This document shows positions 36,546 to 45,323 of a stretch of 64,000 nucleotides of DNA, piece by piece. Source of the DNA: Clostridium sp. 'White wine YQ' (GTDB lineage Bacteria > Bacillota > Clostridia > Clostridiales > Clostridiaceae). Below the pieces are notes generated by a model. That model saw only the letters and a program-made list of their open reading frames with translations. It ran no database searches and had not been told where the DNA came from. The stretch covers positions 1,415,318 to 1,479,317 of the forward strand of contig NZ_JAQYUU010000001.1 of NCBI RefSeq assembly GCF_028728205.1, given 5' to 3'. Each line of letters begins with the position of its first letter. The stretch's first letter is position 1. The position numbers and the translations under genes are program-made.

Positions 36546-38549
36546 TTATTTTACTTGTTCTATAGTATACCCTTTATCTTGTAATTCCTTAAGTATTCCA
36601 TCTTCTCCGCTTAAATACTGGACTGAAACCTCTACAAAATAGTTCTTTTTATCCTTAATATATCCGTCTATCTTCTCAGTGTATTCTTTTTTAATTTTTG
36701 AAGTACAAGTATCATCATACTGAGTTACTATGCTATTTAATTTTTTAAAATTTTCCTTTTCCTCATCTGGAACAATATACACATCATTTAACTTATTATT
36801 TATTTCTTCTAGATTACCAGTTTTCCATGCATTTAATATATCTAAATTTTTTGACATATTGTTTTCGTTGTAATATTTTAAAAGTTTTAATGATGCATCA
36901 GCAACTTCATCTGGAGCATCAATAGAATCTTGAATACTTGTATATGGGTCAGTAATTTCAATTATAGGTAATTTATCCTTATTAGCTCTATATAAAATGT
37001 ATAGGTTTGGATAGTATCTTACATTATCCTTATAAGTCTGTATATATGTGTCAATACAGTTCATAGCTAGATAGTTAGGTTTTATAGGCTTTAATTTTTC
37101 ATAGTCTATTTTTGTATTTAATAATTTTTCAAATTCTTTGACCTTATCTTTATATATGTCTATAGCTTCCTTTGAAACGTGTTTTTCATAAGTATCACCT
37201 TGTTTCAAATTAATCATATCATTAACTTTTCTTGGATCAATTTTATTAGAATTTGCTTCTACCACTAACCCTTCTGACTGTTTTATTGCATCTTCAACCT
37301 TAGGACTTAATGGGTACATGTCCTTAGTTCCAATATTAACGGTACCATAAAGATAAATTTTCTCATCACCATTTGATACCTTCCACATTGGTCCAATTAT
37401 ATTTGAGGATGGTGCTTTTTCATCTATCTTGTCAAAAATTGCTGTTGCTCCTCCACTTGCTGTTGCTTGTGTACTTGGGAGTTTTGAATTGCCTGCAGCT
37501 ATTATAAGTACGGAACAAGCTAGTATTGATGCTACTATAAATCCTTCTTTTTTCTTAAAGGTTTGATAATCTGGAGATTTTTTTCTAACTGCTATATATG
37601 CAATTGTGATACTTACTCCTGCTACTGCTAAGAATAAAATAACTGAATTCATAGCTACTTTAGGTGCGTACTTCATAATTGTTACCATAACCAATTCATG
37701 TACACAATATATCCATAAACTCATATCTCTAAATAGTTTTGACCGTCTTTCACTTATACTAATCTTTGAATTTAATAAACCAATAAATATAAATGGTACA
37801 ACTAATGCTAATGAAATATACATATTGTGGTCAATTGGTATATTGTTTACTATTAGTAAATATGCCTCAACTCCAAAAATCACTGAAAATAGTATTATAA
37901 ATAATGTAGATTTTTTTATCTTATCATTTAAGTCATATTTATTAATAAGTACACCTATTGTTAAAAATGGTATTCCAAAGCAAACCCCATTTCTTGTGTG
38001 TACAAATATGCTATTATATCCATTAACAATATTTTGAAGGACTGTTCCTTCAATTAATCCATAATAAGTATCTCCGAGTAGTCCAATTGCATATACAATT
38101 ACACTAAGGAGCATTAATCCTTTCACCCAATTTTTTCTTAAGAATAATGCTATTATGGAAATTGATAAAATTAATGCTGGTAGATACCATAAACTTGGAC
38201 TGAATCCATCAAATAAAAAGTTTTTTATCATTAACTCTAAGCTATAATTTCTTTGTTTAATATAACTAAACGCTAAAATTGTGTAGGCTAATGAAAATCC
38301 TAAGTAATAAATAAATATCCTTTTTAAGTATTTAAATATATACCCCTTCTGATTAAATCTTTCATAAAAGAAATATCCTGCAGTTATAAAAAAGAACGGT
38401 ACTGCTATTCTTGCAATCCCTAAGCTTACTGTCTCTCCTGGTATTTTTCCCAAATCATATAGTGCTGATGTATGGATTGTAATAACTAAGATTGCACACA
38501 TCAATCTCATTATATTTATACTGTTATAAGTTTTTTTAGTTCCTTCCAT
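36546..38549 (-). CDS. Membrane acyltransferase fused to a degenerate TraB/GumN-like domain (copy 2)
   Basis: A 667-residue close paralogue of the preceding gene, collinear over its whole length. The acyltransferase-3 domain carries H26 in LVITIHTSAL, WYLPALILSI near 121-130 and about ten membrane segments, with a further anchor at about 336-352. The outer domain (~372-667) has GPMWKVSNGDEKIYLYGT, MYPLSPKVEDAIKQSEG and VVEANS. The first GxxH site reads G402-TV-N405 and the second region reads VEVSVQYL, so both signature histidines are absent here too. AGGAGG precedes the ATG. Parallel loss in both copies argues for a maintained non-catalytic function. Tandem duplication is evident; divergence is substantial, so it is not recent. 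Confidence 0.75.
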   Translation of the reverse strand: MEGTKKTYNSINIMRLMCAILVITIHTSALYDLGKIPGETVSLGIARIAVPFFFITAGYFFYERFNQKGYIFKYLKRIFIYYLGFSLAYTILAFSYIKQRNYSLELMIKNFLFDGFSPSLWYLPALILSISIIALFLRKNWVKGLMLLSVIVYAIGLLGDTYYGLIEGTVLQNIVNGYNSIFVHTRNGVCFGIPFLTIGVLINKYDLNDKIKKSTLFIILFSVIFGVEAYLLIVNNIPIDHNMYISLALVVPFIFIGLLNSKISISERRSKLFRDMSLWIYCVHELVMVTIMKYAPKVAMNSVILFLAVAGVSITIAYIAVRKKSPDYQTFKKKEGFIVASILACSVLIIAAGNSKLPSTQATASGGATAIFDKIDEKAPSSNIIGPMWKVSNGDEKIYLYGTVNIGTKDMYPLSPKVEDAIKQSEGLVVEANSNKIDPRKVNDMINLKQGDTYEKHVSKEAIDIYKDKVKEFEKLLNTKIDYEKLKPIKPNYLAMNCIDTYIQTYKDNVRYYPNLYILYRANKDKLPIIEITDPYTSIQDSIDAPDEVADASLKLLKYYNENNMSKNLDILNAWKTGNLEEINNKLNDVYIVPDEEKENFKKLNSIVTQYDDTCTSKIKKEYTEKIDGYIKDKKNYFVEVSVQYLSGEDGILKELQDKGYTIEQVK

Positions 38550-38740
38550 TTTTTCTCTCCTCCTTATATCATTTATATACGTACCTATTTCCCTTTTTCT
38601 GTCAAAATAAAAAAAATAAATTTTTATATTTAAATAAACAAGTATTCTATGTATATTCTAATTTAAACAAGTAATACTAATGTTGTAAGTATTTTAAATA
38701 TTGTGCACTATACTTATTACATGTTCAAACTCCTAACTAA

Positions 38741-38780
38741 AAAAGCCATAAGTTAAAAAAATTTAACTTATGGCTTTTAA
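38741..38780 (-). terminator. Strong hairpin terminator after the HsmA-like gene
   Basis: A perfect 17-bp inverted repeat (38741-38757 with 38762-38778) with a 4-base loop, followed on minus by T-rich sequence. The 281-base gap around it holds nothing else I recognise. Confidence 0.9.
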
Positions 38781-38830
38781 AGTCATATATTCATCCAATA
38801 TATTCTTTATATTCAAAAAACAAATAGTAC

Positions 38831-39229
38831 CTACTTCATCATTCCCATAAACATTCCTAAAAAGTACGGTATTAACCAAACTAACCAAACAAAAATACTA
38901 AATTTATGGAACACTTTTTTTCTTTCAATATCATCTTTATAAACTACCCATGCTGCCCAACCTGCATGCAATAACATTAGAACTATTGCTAACATTCCTG
39001 TTATACCATGTATATTTTGAGTAAAATCTGATTTAATTTGCACTTGTCCACTATTTGCTATGTTAGTCATGATGGTAGTACCTGTTATATCAAAAAATAA
39101 TCCTATCCAAAAAACAATAACCTGATTCTTTTTTAATACTTTTGTATGTCTCTCCCAGAAAACCCCCGTTGTATAGAAAATAAGTGCAGCTGTTATAGCT
39201 ATAATTGCAATTATTAATTTAAAATCCAC
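38831..39229 (-). CDS. HsmA (TIGR03987) family membrane protein
   Basis: A ~132-residue protein with four hydrophobic segments (about residues 3-22, 38-60, 72-95 and 110-130). The pattern ALIFYTTGVFWER, WIGLFFDITGTTIM and HGITGMLAIVLMLLHAGWA matches the HsmA/TIGR03987 family of small membrane proteins. I favour the GTG at 39227-39229, preceded by GAAGGGAG, because it places the first membrane segment at the N-terminus as in relatives; an in-frame ATG 57 bases upstream lacks a ribosome-binding site. Function is not established. Confidence 0.75.
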   Translation of the reverse strand: MDFKLIIAIIAITAALIFYTTGVFWERHTKVLKKNQVIVFWIGLFFDITGTTIMTNIANSGQVQIKSDFTQNIHGITGMLAIVLMLLHAGWAAWVVYKDDIERKKVFHKFSIFVWLVWLIPYFLGMFMGMMK

Positions 39230-39556
39230 TACTATATCACTCCCTTCATAAAATATTTGTTCTATACCAGTATACTCCAAATTCATTAATGTGCAATATA
39301 ATTTTAGTTAATTAAATGTTGAAAAATTAAATAAGTTAATGTTATCATTTTATAATATAACTCAATAATATTTCCTGGAAAATATTTACTTAAAATTGCT
39401 AAAAAAAATAGGCATTCACTATAATGAATACCATATATTAAGGAGATCTACGAAAAAAATAAAACTTATTACAAACTCATTATAAAATTTGAATATGTCA
39501 TTACTGTGACACTTTAGCGATAAATATGTACTTTAAAATATACTTTTTATGTATTT
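39230..39556. other. Intergenic region between the HsmA-like and Spo0E-like genes
   Basis: About 327 AT-rich bases. Apart from the terminator at 39402-39432 I see no gene or clear regulatory site. Confidence 0.55.
39402..39432 (-). terminator. Terminator after the Spo0E-like gene
   Basis: On minus, GGTATTCA pairs with TGAATGCC (one wobble) around a 6-base loop and is followed by TATTTTTTTTAG, a classical intrinsic terminator. Confidence 0.85.
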
Positions 39557-39712
39557 TTAACATTCCATTAATCTTCTTTTTTGCTCCATCGCCATCAACT
39601 TATCTAACTCCTGACTCTTTATTAGTGTCCTACAATCGTTTATCCCGTACAGATCAATAGCTTCATGTACTTCTTCACGCTTTTTTTCTATTAACAAACT
39701 TAATTTTTTCAT
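39557..39712 (-). CDS. Spo0E-like aspartyl-phosphate phosphatase family protein
   Basis: A 51-residue protein: MKKLSLLIEKKREEVHEAID, then a loop (LYGINDCRTL), then IKSQELDKLMAMEQKRRLME and a final cysteine. Two helices joined by a short loop with the S-Q-E-L-D signature are the hallmark of Spo0E-family phosphatases, which dephosphorylate Spo0A~P and delay sporulation in Bacillus. GGGAGG lies seven bases before the ATG, and a clear terminator follows about 125 bases after the stop. Clostridia carry several such genes; the target is inferred. Confidence 0.85.
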   Translation of the reverse strand: MKKLSLLIEKKREEVHEAIDLYGINDCRTLIKSQELDKLMAMEQKRRLMEC

Positions 39713-40029
39713 GTTGCTACCTCCCAGGTGTCTATTTAAAACCCCTATAAAATTATAATTTCACTCAGAATGATATATAATTCTATACTAAATAATTATG
39801 CCCTATATATTTCGATACGAATAACAGCAAATATTAAGGTAGTATTTTTATATATCATAAATTCTTTTGTAAAATAGAAAAATTTTTCTTCAAAGTTCTA
39901 TATTATATATATCGTTTTTTACTCTTAAAAATATACTATAAATTTACAAAAAAGTATAGCTTATCATAACAAACAATTTTATCCCTTCTATGCGATAATT
40001 TAAAAGGAATTACATTACTGCAATTCCTT
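39713..40029. other. Intergenic region of 317 bases
   Basis: Very AT-rich. It contains the Spo0E-like gene's 5' region and the terminator of the next gene (40002-40031). I see no coding potential. Confidence 0.55.
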
Positions 40030-40031
40030 TT
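40002..40031 (-). terminator. Terminator overlapping the stop of the following minus-strand gene
   Basis: A perfect 10-bp stem AAAAGGAATT (40002-40011) with AATTCCTTTT (40022-40031); on minus it ends in TTTT. Confidence 0.6.
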
Positions 40032-40503
40032 ATTTATCTAAATATTCCTCTTTTATATTAAATGTAATATTCCCATAGTTCTTTAATGAAGGTATCTTCT
40101 CCAAATCATAATAGACTGCTATTAATCCATAATAATATTTTAATTTGTCAGTAAATTTATTTTCTTCAATCTCCTCAGGCAATATATCTATCATAACGTG
40201 AATTGCTAACATTAGTATTAGCCTTTCTCTTATTATACTTTCCTTAGTTTCTTGTATAATCTCATTATTATTTTTAATTGGTTTAATTACTGCTGCAAAA
40301 TGCGTAGAAGAAAGTGATAAACTTCCTAATTCACTAACAACGCTTATTTCATAAGAACTTTCTTTTGGAATTTCATGGTCTTTCATTAAAGGCAAATAAT
40401 TATCTATTAATTTAGAATATGTTTTTATTACTTTATTAATCTTATTTTTATTATAATCTTGTTTCTTTTTACAAACCTTTTTTCTTTTTTTACTAACTGG
40501 CAT
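40030..40503 (-). CDS. Protein of unknown function with basic N-terminus
   Basis: I do not recognise this 157-residue protein. I start it at MPVSKKRKKVCKKK because AAAGGAG lies nine bases upstream; an in-frame start 27 codons earlier has none. Residues 2-25 are strongly basic, which suggests binding to nucleic acid or acidic surfaces. The rest looks helical, with an amphipathic segment ERLILMLAIHVMIDILPEEI near residues 100-119 and an acidic, tyrosine-rich end. It has no membrane anchor or signal peptide. Its neighbours give no clue. Confidence 0.55.
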   Translation of the reverse strand: MPVSKKRKKVCKKKQDYNKNKINKVIKTYSKLIDNYLPLMKDHEIPKESSYEISVVSELGSLSLSSTHFAAVIKPIKNNNEIIQETKESIIRERLILMLAIHVMIDILPEEIEENKFTDKLKYYYGLIAVYYDLEKIPSLKNYGNITFNIKEEYLDK

Positions 40504-40610
40504 CTTACAACACTCCTTTCTCTTATATTTATATGTATATATTAGAAACGAGTGAATTTTTATTACTGTAAAAATTGAAAGCATATATCATCAGATATAT
40601 GCTTTCTTTC

Positions 40611-41210
40611 CTATTTAAATAGCTTTACTCTTTCTTCAATTGGATTATAATTTTTTTCACCAGGTGCTGAAGATGGTTTTCCAAATGGCATCTGTGCTAT
40701 AAGCTTCCAGTTTTCTGGTATACTCCACTCCTTCTTTACATCTGATTCTATGAGTTCATTGTAGTGCTGTAATGAAACTCCAAATCCTTCTATCTCTAAA
40801 GCTGTCCATATAACATATTGATGCATGCCATTTGATTGTTGTGCCCATACTGGGAAGTTATCTTTATACAATGAGAATTGATTCTGTAGGGATTCTATTA
40901 CGCTATTATCTTCAAAATAAAGAATTGTTCCATATCCATTTTTAAAAGAATTTATCTTCTCTTCAGTTGAGCTGAATTGATCCTCCGGAACTATTTTTCT
41001 TAGTGACTCCTTTGTAATATCCCACAATCTATCATGTTGTTTATTAAGTAATATTATTACTCTAGTGCTTTGAGAGTTAAATGCAGATGGTGTATGCATT
41101 ACTGCATGCTCAACTACCTCTTTTATTCTCTCGTCAGCTACAACAGTTTCCTTTGTTATTCCATAATATGAACGTCTTTTTTCAACTGCATTATAAAAAT
41201 CATTATTCAT
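40611..41210 (-). CDS. Nitroreductase family protein (NAD(P)H-dependent, small branch)
   Basis: A 199-residue flavoprotein of the nitroreductase fold, with EKRRSYYGITKETVV at residues 10-24, HTPSAFNSQSTRVIIL near 39-54, GMHQYVIWTALEIEGFGVSL near 122-142 and PFGKPSSAPGEK near 172-183. This resembles the YodC/HBN1-type branch that reduces small electrophiles. It is divergent from the nitroreductase starting at 41450, so the two flank a shared promoter region. Confidence 0.87.
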   Translation of the reverse strand: MNNDFYNAVEKRRSYYGITKETVVADERIKEVVEHAVMHTPSAFNSQSTRVIILLNKQHDRLWDITKESLRKIVPEDQFSSTEEKINSFKNGYGTILYFEDNSVIESLQNQFSLYKDNFPVWAQQSNGMHQYVIWTALEIEGFGVSLQHYNELIESDVKKEWSIPENWKLIAQMPFGKPSSAPGEKNYNPIEERVKLFK

Positions 41211-41367
41211 TTAAATTACCTCCGTTTATCAATTATAATATAAATTATTAACTTACTTTTTATTATTTACTTTAATTAAATTATTGCACTTTTTTCTCTC
41301 TGCGTCAAGATATATTCTCTTCAAACATTTTAAAAATATGCGACACAACTTACTTTTATATATTTAC

Positions 41368-41397
41368 TTGACATTTATAAGTTACTTGTTATATTAT
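41368..41397 (+). promoter_or_regulatory. Candidate promoter for the nitroreductase at 41450
   Basis: A perfect TTGACA (41368-41373) followed after 18 bases by TATTAT (41392-41397), about 50 bases before the gene, whose ribosome-binding site is GGGGGA. Confidence 0.75.
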
Positions 41398-41449
41398 AGC
41401 ATCATAGGTAATTTTTCTAATACATTATATATACATAGGGGGAACATAA

Positions 41450-42076
41450 ATGTCAGAATTAAAAGAAATAATTGAAAATAGACGTTCAGCAAACAATTTT
41501 ATTGATGGAGTTAAAATACCTGATAGCGATTTTAACGAAATTTTTGAGCAATTGAAACTAGCTCCATCTTGTTTTAATATTCAGCATGCCCATTATTTAG
41601 TTATTAACGATCCTGAAAAAAAGGAAGCTCTAAGAAAAGCTGCTTTTAATCAATATAAACTTCATACTGCTTCTGCTGCTATTTTGGTCCTAGGTGATAA
41701 AGAAGCATATAAAAATGCTGCTAATATTTATTCCGGAATGCTTAACTTAGGTATTATGAGCAAGTTGGATTATGATAATATGGTAAGAGATATTGATAAT
41801 CTATATGAAAGCAGAGGTGATGGCTTTAAGTATGATGAAGCAATAAGAAATGCTTCTCTTTCAGCAATGATGTTCATGCTTATCGCTAAAGATAAGGGTT
41901 GGGATACTTGTCCGATGATAGGATTTAATTCAGATGAGGTTCGCAAATTATTTAATATTCCAGACAATCTCGAAATTACACTTCTTATTGCTATGGGCAA
42001 AGAAGATACATCAAAACGCAGATTAAGAGGCTACAGAAAACCTGTAGGTGAATTTGTTAACTATAATGGCTTTTAA
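41450..42076 (+). CDS. Nitroreductase family protein
   Basis: A 208-residue nitroreductase-fold flavoprotein. ENRRSANNFIDGVKIPDSDF at residues 9-28 and LAPSCFNIQHAHYLVI near 37-52 hold flavin contacts; AKDKGWDTCPMIGFNSDEVR near 147-166 and LLIAMGKEDTSKRRLRGYRKP near the end are usual for the family. It resembles oxygen-insensitive NAD(P)H nitroreductases of clostridia. It is a single-gene transcript ended by a strong terminator. Confidence 0.88.
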   Translation: MSELKEIIENRRSANNFIDGVKIPDSDFNEIFEQLKLAPSCFNIQHAHYLVINDPEKKEALRKAAFNQYKLHTASAAILVLGDKEAYKNAANIYSGMLNLGIMSKLDYDNMVRDIDNLYESRGDGFKYDEAIRNASLSAMMFMLIAKDKGWDTCPMIGFNSDEVRKLFNIPDNLEITLLIAMGKEDTSKRRLRGYRKPVGEFVNYNGF

Positions 42077-42081
42077 AGAGT

Positions 42082-42107
42082 AAAAGGGTGCTTATAGCAC
42101 CCTTTTT
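42082..42107. terminator. Bidirectional terminator between the nitroreductase and thiY
   Basis: AAAAGGGTGC pairs with GCACCCTTTT around a 5-base loop, with flanking A and T runs. Confidence 0.92.
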
Positions 42108-42119
42108 AAATGAATTTCT

Positions 42120-43124
42120 CTATTTTATTATTTGCTCAAAAACATCTTTGCTATTTACATCTGCTTTAAGTAGATCCTTATCTTTTAACCATTTAATATT
42201 ACCTGACCAGTTAGCTTCATCTTGAGTTAGAAAATCTCCGCTCTTATTTTCCATTAATGGTAATAGTATATCTAAGCTCTTCTTTTCTACCTCTGAATCA
42301 AGAGGGAAACTCTTATCTTGTGCTTTTAATACTAAGTCTAATGCTTTATCAGGATTCTTTTTAGTATAATCAAATCCTTTTTTTACAGCATTTAAGAAAG
42401 CTTGAACTTTTTCATTATCATTCTTTATAGCATCATCACTAGCTACAAAAGTTAATTCATAATTGTTAGGAACACCGTAATCTGATGGATTAAATGTAAC
42501 CAACTCAACTCCATCTTTTTCTAGTAATATTTTTTCATGATTTATATATCCGCCTATTATTGCATCTACTCTTTTAGATTGAATAGAGCTCATTAAATCA
42601 TATCCTACATCTACAAAATTGATTTTTGAAGGATCTCCTCCAGCTTGTTGTACCATTGCTTTTACAGTTTCTTTATCAATATCAAAAGAAGCATATCCTA
42701 CTTTTTTTCCTTCTAAATCTTTTAATGTTTTAACTCCTGAATCTTTTCTAACCATCAATTGATTTAATGAACTTCTAACTATAGCTCCTACTGATTTTAC
42801 AGGAATGTTTTCCCCTCTTGCTAATATTATTTGTTTTGGATAACTTATAGCAAAATCAGCTTTATTAGCAGCTACTAACTTAATTCCGTCATCAGTTCCA
42901 GCTGGTGTTATTAAGTTAACTTTTAATCCAGCTTCCTTGAAATATCCTTGTTCCTCTGCTGCATATAAAAACGCATGAACTGCATTTGGATACCAATCTA
43001 AAAGAACATTAACTTCTTTTAACTCTTTACTTGTACTTTGTTCTTCTTTCTTACTACATGCTGTTAATGCTAAACTAAATAGCATAACCATTGCTAAAAT
43101 AATACTAAATCTTCTTAATTTCAT
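42120..43124 (-). CDS. thiY: ABC transporter substrate-binding lipoprotein for thiamine pyrimidine (ThiY-like)
   Basis: A 334-residue extracellular binding lipoprotein. Residues 1-23 form a lipoprotein signal with lipobox LTAC at 20-23, followed by a polar linker. The mature part starts VNVLLDWYPNAVHAFLYAA, the NMT1/THI5-like signature of proteins that bind thiamine pyrimidines such as HMP or its formylamino degradation product. Its start overlaps the permease gene by 20 bases. The TPP riboswitch before the operon makes thiamine salvage the firm context; the exact pyrimidine is inferred. Confidence 0.88.
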   Translation of the reverse strand: MKLRRFSIILAMVMLFSLALTACSKKEEQSTSKELKEVNVLLDWYPNAVHAFLYAAEEQGYFKEAGLKVNLITPAGTDDGIKLVAANKADFAISYPKQIILARGENIPVKSVGAIVRSSLNQLMVRKDSGVKTLKDLEGKKVGYASFDIDKETVKAMVQQAGGDPSKINFVDVGYDLMSSIQSKRVDAIIGGYINHEKILLEKDGVELVTFNPSDYGVPNNYELTFVASDDAIKNDNEKVQAFLNAVKKGFDYTKKNPDKALDLVLKAQDKSFPLDSEVEKKSLDILLPLMENKSGDFLTQDEANWSGNIKWLKDKDLLKADVNSKDVFEQIIK

Positions 43125-43887
43125 AGTTACTCTCCTTTATTCCTTTTCTATATTTTAATAAAATTCTTTCAAGTAAAACCCCTACTGAAAATAGAAGTAA
43201 TCCTAGAAAGGATAAAACAAGCACTCCTGCAAAAACTGAATCAGATTGTAGCATCCCAGCTACTCTCTTTACATAAGTTCCTAGTCCCTTTTCTGCTCCT
43301 AACCATTCTCCTATAGTTGCTCCGGCAATGCTATATGTTGCTGCAATTTTGAAACTACTTAGAAAATTTGGCAATACTGAATTCATATGAAGCTTCATAA
43401 ATATTTGAATTTTACTGCCTCCTAGGGCCTTTAGTACATCTTCTAAATCTTTATCAACACTATTTAATCCATCCAGCGTACTTACTACGATCGGGAAGAA
43501 ACAAAATAGTATAACTACAGCAACCTTAGACCATATGGTATATCCAAACCACATAACCATAATTGGTGATAATGCAATAGTTGGAATTGTTTGTGAAAAA
43601 ATTATAATAGGATATAATGTTTTTCCAAGCCCTTTTGATGCATATATAGAAAAAGCGCATAGTATTCCGATAACTACAGATATAACTAATCCCAATAAAG
43701 CCTCGCCTAAGGTTACTAATGAATGACTAAATAGCAATTCTCTCTGAGTCCATAAAGCAGTTAGCACATTTGAAAACTTAGGCAAAATAAATTTTGGAAC
43801 ATTAAAATAAGGAACTAAGTATTGCCATGCCAATATAACTAAAATTACAAATACTAGTGGGAATATATTATTTTTAAATCTGCTCAT
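43105..43887 (-). CDS. thiX: ABC transporter permease for thiamine pyrimidine (ThiX-like)
   Basis: A 260-residue membrane protein with about six hydrophobic segments and the permease EAA loop ALGGSKIQIFMKLHMNSVLP near residues 153-172 that contacts the ATPase. It is of the SsuC/TauC/ThiX type. It lies between the ATPase gene (one-base junction) and the binding protein gene (overlap), so the three form one importer. Confidence 0.88.
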   Translation of the reverse strand: MSRFKNNIFPLVFVILVILAWQYLVPYFNVPKFILPKFSNVLTALWTQRELLFSHSLVTLGEALLGLVISVVIGILCAFSIYASKGLGKTLYPIIIFSQTIPTIALSPIMVMWFGYTIWSKVAVVILFCFFPIVVSTLDGLNSVDKDLEDVLKALGGSKIQIFMKLHMNSVLPNFLSSFKIAATYSIAGATIGEWLGAEKGLGTYVKRVAGMLQSDSVFAGVLVLSFLGLLLFSVGVLLERILLKYRKGIKESNYEIKKI

Positions 43888-44649
43888 CTATATTCCCTCC
43901 TTCGATTCTTCTAGCTTATCTAAGATATTCAATATTTGTCTCTTCAATTCAATAAATTCACCAGTTAAGGTAGTTTCATAAGTTCTCGGTCTATTAATAT
44001 TAACTTCAATAGATTTTAGATTTTTATATGGTAATTCCGTACATATCAATATTCGGTCTGACAAAAGCAACGCTTCTTCTATATCATGTGTTATCATAAA
44101 TACGGTGTTTTTTTCCTTCTGACATAAATCTAGTAACCAAGCTTGCATTTTCCTTCTTGTTAACGCATCTAATGAAGAAAATGGCTCATCTAATAGAAGT
44201 AATGACGGATTATTTACAATCGCTCTTAAAAAAGATGCTCTTTGTCTCATTCCTCCTGATAACTCATGTGGATATGAATTTTCCGTTCCTTTAAGATTAA
44301 AACTTTCAAAATATGTAACTGCCTTTTTTCTTGCCTCTTTTTTCGAATATCCATTTAACTCCAAGCCAACAGCTGTATTATCTAATATTGTTCTCCAAGG
44401 CATCAAGCAGTCTTTTTGAGGCATATACCCAATAATATTTTTATTGTTATTTTTCTCTATATCTATGCTTCCACTAATTGGTTTTAGTAACCCAAGTATT
44501 AATCTAAATAAAGTACTCTTTCCAGTTCCACTAGGAGCAATAATAGTTACAAACTCATTTTTATTTATACTAAAAGATAAATCGTCTAATATAAGCTTGT
44601 CTGTATCTCTATATTTAAAAGATAAATTATTAATTTCTAATGCCTTCAT
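43888..44649 (-). CDS. thiZ: ABC transporter ATP-binding protein for thiamine pyrimidine (ThiZ-like)
   Basis: A 253-residue ATPase with Walker A PSGTGKST near residues 40-47, the Q-loop MPQKD, signature LSGGMRQRASFLRA near 135-148, Walker B LLLLDEPFSSLD and switch histidine in FMITHDIEEAL. It is of the nitrate/sulfonate/taurine branch that includes ThiZ. It is directly adjacent to tenA upstream and thiX downstream. Confidence 0.88.
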   Translation of the reverse strand: MKALEINNLSFKYRDTDKLILDDLSFSINKNEFVTIIAPSGTGKSTLFRLILGLLKPISGSIDIEKNNNKNIIGYMPQKDCLMPWRTILDNTAVGLELNGYSKKEARKKAVTYFESFNLKGTENSYPHELSGGMRQRASFLRAIVNNPSLLLLDEPFSSLDALTRRKMQAWLLDLCQKEKNTVFMITHDIEEALLLSDRILICTELPYKNLKSIEVNINRPRTYETTLTGEFIELKRQILNILDKLEESKEGI

Positions 44650-45318
44650 TTAAATTACCCAACCTTCTTTTTTATAACATGCATCCCAAAACATATATTC
44701 ATATTTTGATGATAGAATGAAGATTTCTTCTAATTTTTCAAGTTGTCTTTCTGGTAGTCCTTCTGCTACTTTATCCATTAAATTGATGCACCAATTAACT
44801 TCATTATTATACTCATCACTTGCATAGGTTAGAATCCATTCTTTATAAAGCTCATGTTCTAAAGCCTTATCTTTTTTCGCTAAGCTTTTACCAATAAAGC
44901 TGTAACTCCACATGCAAGGAAGTAATGCTGCAACAAGTTCTGCTAATGTTCCTTCATTTGCTACCTGAAGCATAAATTTTGTGTAAGATAAATTATTCGA
45001 ATTAGGTTTAGTATCCTCAAGTTCTTCCTTAGTTATGCCAAATCTTTTTGCAAATTCTATATGCCCGTCCATCTCTATACTTACAATATCATTTGCACAT
45101 TTAGAAAAGCTCTTCATGTCTTCTAAGGAATCAGCTTTAACCATTCCTAATGCAAAAAGTTTTATATAGTCAATTAAATAAACATAATCTTGTTTAATAT
45201 AAAAACAAAACTTGTCTTCAGCTAGTGTACCGTTACTCATATCTTTAAGAAATGGATGCTCTAAGCATGCATCCCAAATATACTTACCTTTTAAGTACAA
45301 TCTCTCAGAAAAGCCCAT
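44650..45318 (-). CDS. tenA: Aminopyrimidine aminohydrolase (thiaminase II)
   Basis: TenA hydrolyses 5-aminomethyl-HMP from degraded thiamine to HMP for salvage. The 222-residue protein keeps the catalytic cysteine C135 in LLPCMWSYS, D44 in KQDYVYLIDY, and the C-terminal glutamate E207 in SSKYEYMFWD. It is the first gene after the TPP riboswitch, followed by the pyrimidine importer. Its ribosome-binding site GAAAGGAG can pair with an upstream leader segment (see the hairpin at 45324-45366). Confidence 0.95.
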   Translation of the reverse strand: MGFSERLYLKGKYIWDACLEHPFLKDMSNGTLAEDKFCFYIKQDYVYLIDYIKLFALGMVKADSLEDMKSFSKCANDIVSIEMDGHIEFAKRFGITKEELEDTKPNSNNLSYTKFMLQVANEGTLAELVAALLPCMWSYSFIGKSLAKKDKALEHELYKEWILTYASDEYNNEVNWCINLMDKVAEGLPERQLEKLEEIFILSSKYEYMFWDACYKKEGWVI

Positions 45319-45323
45319 AAAAA

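Noticed and set aside
39240..39286. N-terminal extension of the HsmA-like protein
   Set aside because: The upstream ATG has no ribosome-binding site and would add a polar stretch before the first membrane segment; a GTG with a good site gives the normal N-terminus.
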